Positions 62,790 to 64,000 of a stretch of 64,000 nt of DNA are shown piece after piece. A program made the position numbers and the translations under genes. Within the stretch, counting starts at the first letter, position 1, and each line of letters begins with the position of its first letter. The stretch lies in NCBI RefSeq assembly GCF_002741985.1, contig NZ_APHW01000105.1, positions 119,768 through 183,767 of the forward strand, in the 5' to 3' direction. The notes under the pieces were generated by a model that was not told the origin of the DNA, made no database searches, and saw only the letters and a program-made list of their open reading frames with translations. The stretch is from Vibrio rotiferianus CAIM 577 = LMG 21460. Its GTDB lineage: Bacteria; Pseudomonadota; Gammaproteobacteria; Enterobacterales; Vibrionaceae.

Positions 62790-64000
62790 TTACAAACTTT
62801 GTTGATGTGCTTCGATCAGGGCATTCATCTTCGCTTCCGCTGCTTGGTTAGCTTGTGCGTAATCCATCTCTGCAGGGAAGTCGCTGATAACTTCGTAGTA
62901 ACACTTCAACTTAGGCTCCGTACCTGAAGGGCGAACAATCACACGTGATTTATCTTCTAGGTGGTAAATAAGTACGTCACTCGCTGGTAAGTTGATGGCT
63001 TCTGTTGGACCATCGGTTACGAAGCGAAGTGATGACTTTAGATCCTCAATGACTTCAATACGCTTACCGGCGATCTCTTTCGGTGGATTTGCGCGAAGCT
63101 TGTCACCGATTGGTGGTGATTTAGGATCAAGAGCTATGCTGCGCTGTGCGTTAAAGTAGAAACCGTGTTGGCGGTATAACTCCTCTAACTTATCCCAAAG
63201 CGTTTTGCCTTGTGCTTTTAGCTTACCTGTCAATTGAGAGAAAGCGACCAGTGCTGACAAGCCATCTTTATCCCATACTTTGTTCCCTACGGTGTAGCCC
63301 AGTGCTTCTTCGTAAGCAAACAGGAACGGATTTGCTTCTGTCTCTTGAGTCATTGCTACGTTGGTTAGCCATTTAAAGCCAGTTAACGTTTGGTAGTATT
63401 CTGCGCCGTGTGCTTTAGCAATGCTGCTCAATAGGCGAGAAGACACAATGGTATTACCAACAAGTGCGTTTGGTTGAGCTTGCAGTAAGTAATCACCAAA
63501 CAACGAACCCACTTGGTCACCCGTTAGCATCTGGTATTCGCCATCTGGACGTTTTACAGCCACAGCAAAACGGTCTGCATCAGGATCGTTCGCGCAAGCA
63601 ATGTCAGCATCGACAGATTTACCTAGCGCCATCACCATATCCATTGCGCCCGCTTCTTCCGGGTTCGGGAAGTTTACGGTAGGGAATGTGCCGTCTGGTT
63701 CACGCTGTTCCGAAACACTTGCCACTTTCTCAAAGCCAGCATCTGCAAGTAACGTTTCTGCCATGTCCGCACCGACACCGTGCATTGCCGTGTAAACGAT
63801 CGAGATATCTGTGTTGTTATCTGGCGTAAGCAGTGCATTGTCATTCATTGCTTTGCGGTACGTTTGGTAGTACTCGTCTTCAAGCCAAACCAACAATCCT
63901 TTTTGCTTTGCATCATCTAGAGACATCAGAGGAAGCGGTTTAGTTTGTTGCATTCATACAATTTTTGCAGCACCAGAATCGTGCGGTGGAATATCTGTGC
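62790..64000 (-). pseudogene. Phosphohexomutase (phosphoglucomutase/phosphomannomutase family), partial, with in-frame TGA
   Basis: Transfers phosphate between C1 and C6 of hexoses. The visible C-terminal part has the Mg loop ANDPDADR, sugar loop FAYEEALGY and phosphate loop IVRPSGTEPK; the catalytic Ser region lies off the right edge. The frame from the edge reads TDIPPHDSGAAKIV, then TGA at 63954-63956, then MQQTKPLPLMSLDD. The residues on both sides belong to one protein, so the stop interrupts the gene. The 387-aa piece after it starts at ATG 63953 but would lack the active Ser. Nonsense mutation, or a sequence error as elsewhere here. Confidence 0.78.

Noticed and set aside
63954..63956. 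Selenocysteine at the TGA
   Set aside because: Phosphohexomutases are not selenoproteins, and no SECIS-like hairpin was looked for with success just after it.
1..64000. CRISPR arrays, prophage, toxin-antitoxin, tRNA/rRNA and classic riboswitches
   Set aside because: No regularly spaced repeats, cas or phage genes, cloverleaf CCA ends or known aptamer cores were seen by eye; subtle tRNA-like or aptamer folds would need a covariance search.

Overview
The window is about 64 kb of a Vibrio chromosome, most like the Harveyi clade (V. parahaemolyticus / V. alginolyticus type) and probably chromosome 2. The evidence is the moderate GC content, the hutWXZ operon divergent from tonB-exbB-exbD-hutBCD, CheV and two large chemoreceptors, OmpU/OmpC-type porins, and many close-packed Vibrio-type orphan genes. 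No tRNA, rRNA, CRISPR array, phage or toxin-antitoxin module was seen. The only complete mobile element is one IS3-family insertion sequence with a 3-bp target duplication.

Layout. 1-8.6 kb is an L-arabinose locus: araF and araG (leftward, araG cut by the window edge), araB-araD-araA (rightward), a broken downstream gene, araC and a HAD phosphatase. AraC- and CRP-type sites lie in the araF/araB gap. 9-14.4 kb holds an EamA exporter with a divergent AraC-type regulator, an M14-type zinc hydrolase, a DUF808 protein, pyrC and a small YqaE/Pmp3 protein. 14.6-20.6 kb holds a MOSC-flavoreductase-ferredoxin fusion, nadE divergent from a NadD-like gene, a cupin protein and a PlsC-like acyltransferase. 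20.7-23.2 kb has small orphan genes. 23.3-30.6 kb is the heme uptake and breakdown cluster, with a Fur-box-like promoter region. 30.7-35 kb has a PduO-like protein, cheV, ppiC and a GH13 amylase. 35.4-50 kb has two chemoreceptors, a TyrP-type permease with a long leader, YjiH and YoaK membrane proteins, an M23 peptidase and a GAF-GGDEF-EAL protein. 50-64 kb has transporters with their regulators, two divergent porins, the IS, azlCD, LysE, GNAT and a phosphohexomutase that runs off the right edge.

Two things stand out. First, a probable sigma54-dependent small RNA lies on the minus strand between an EamA transporter and a porin (54361-54492). It has an exactly spaced -24/-12 promoter, an inverted repeat at about -100 and a strong orphan terminator. 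It does not carry the Qrr core sequence. A second orphan terminator sits between the two divergent porins.

Second, about nine genes are broken by single indels or a stop. Six G/C homopolymers are exactly 8 nt long; four of them break genes and I saw none of length 7. This pattern looks more like a homopolymer-calling artefact than phase variation. The affected genes (exbB, hutC, amylase, FAA hydrolase, LRR protein and others) should be checked before anyone concludes the pathways are inactive.
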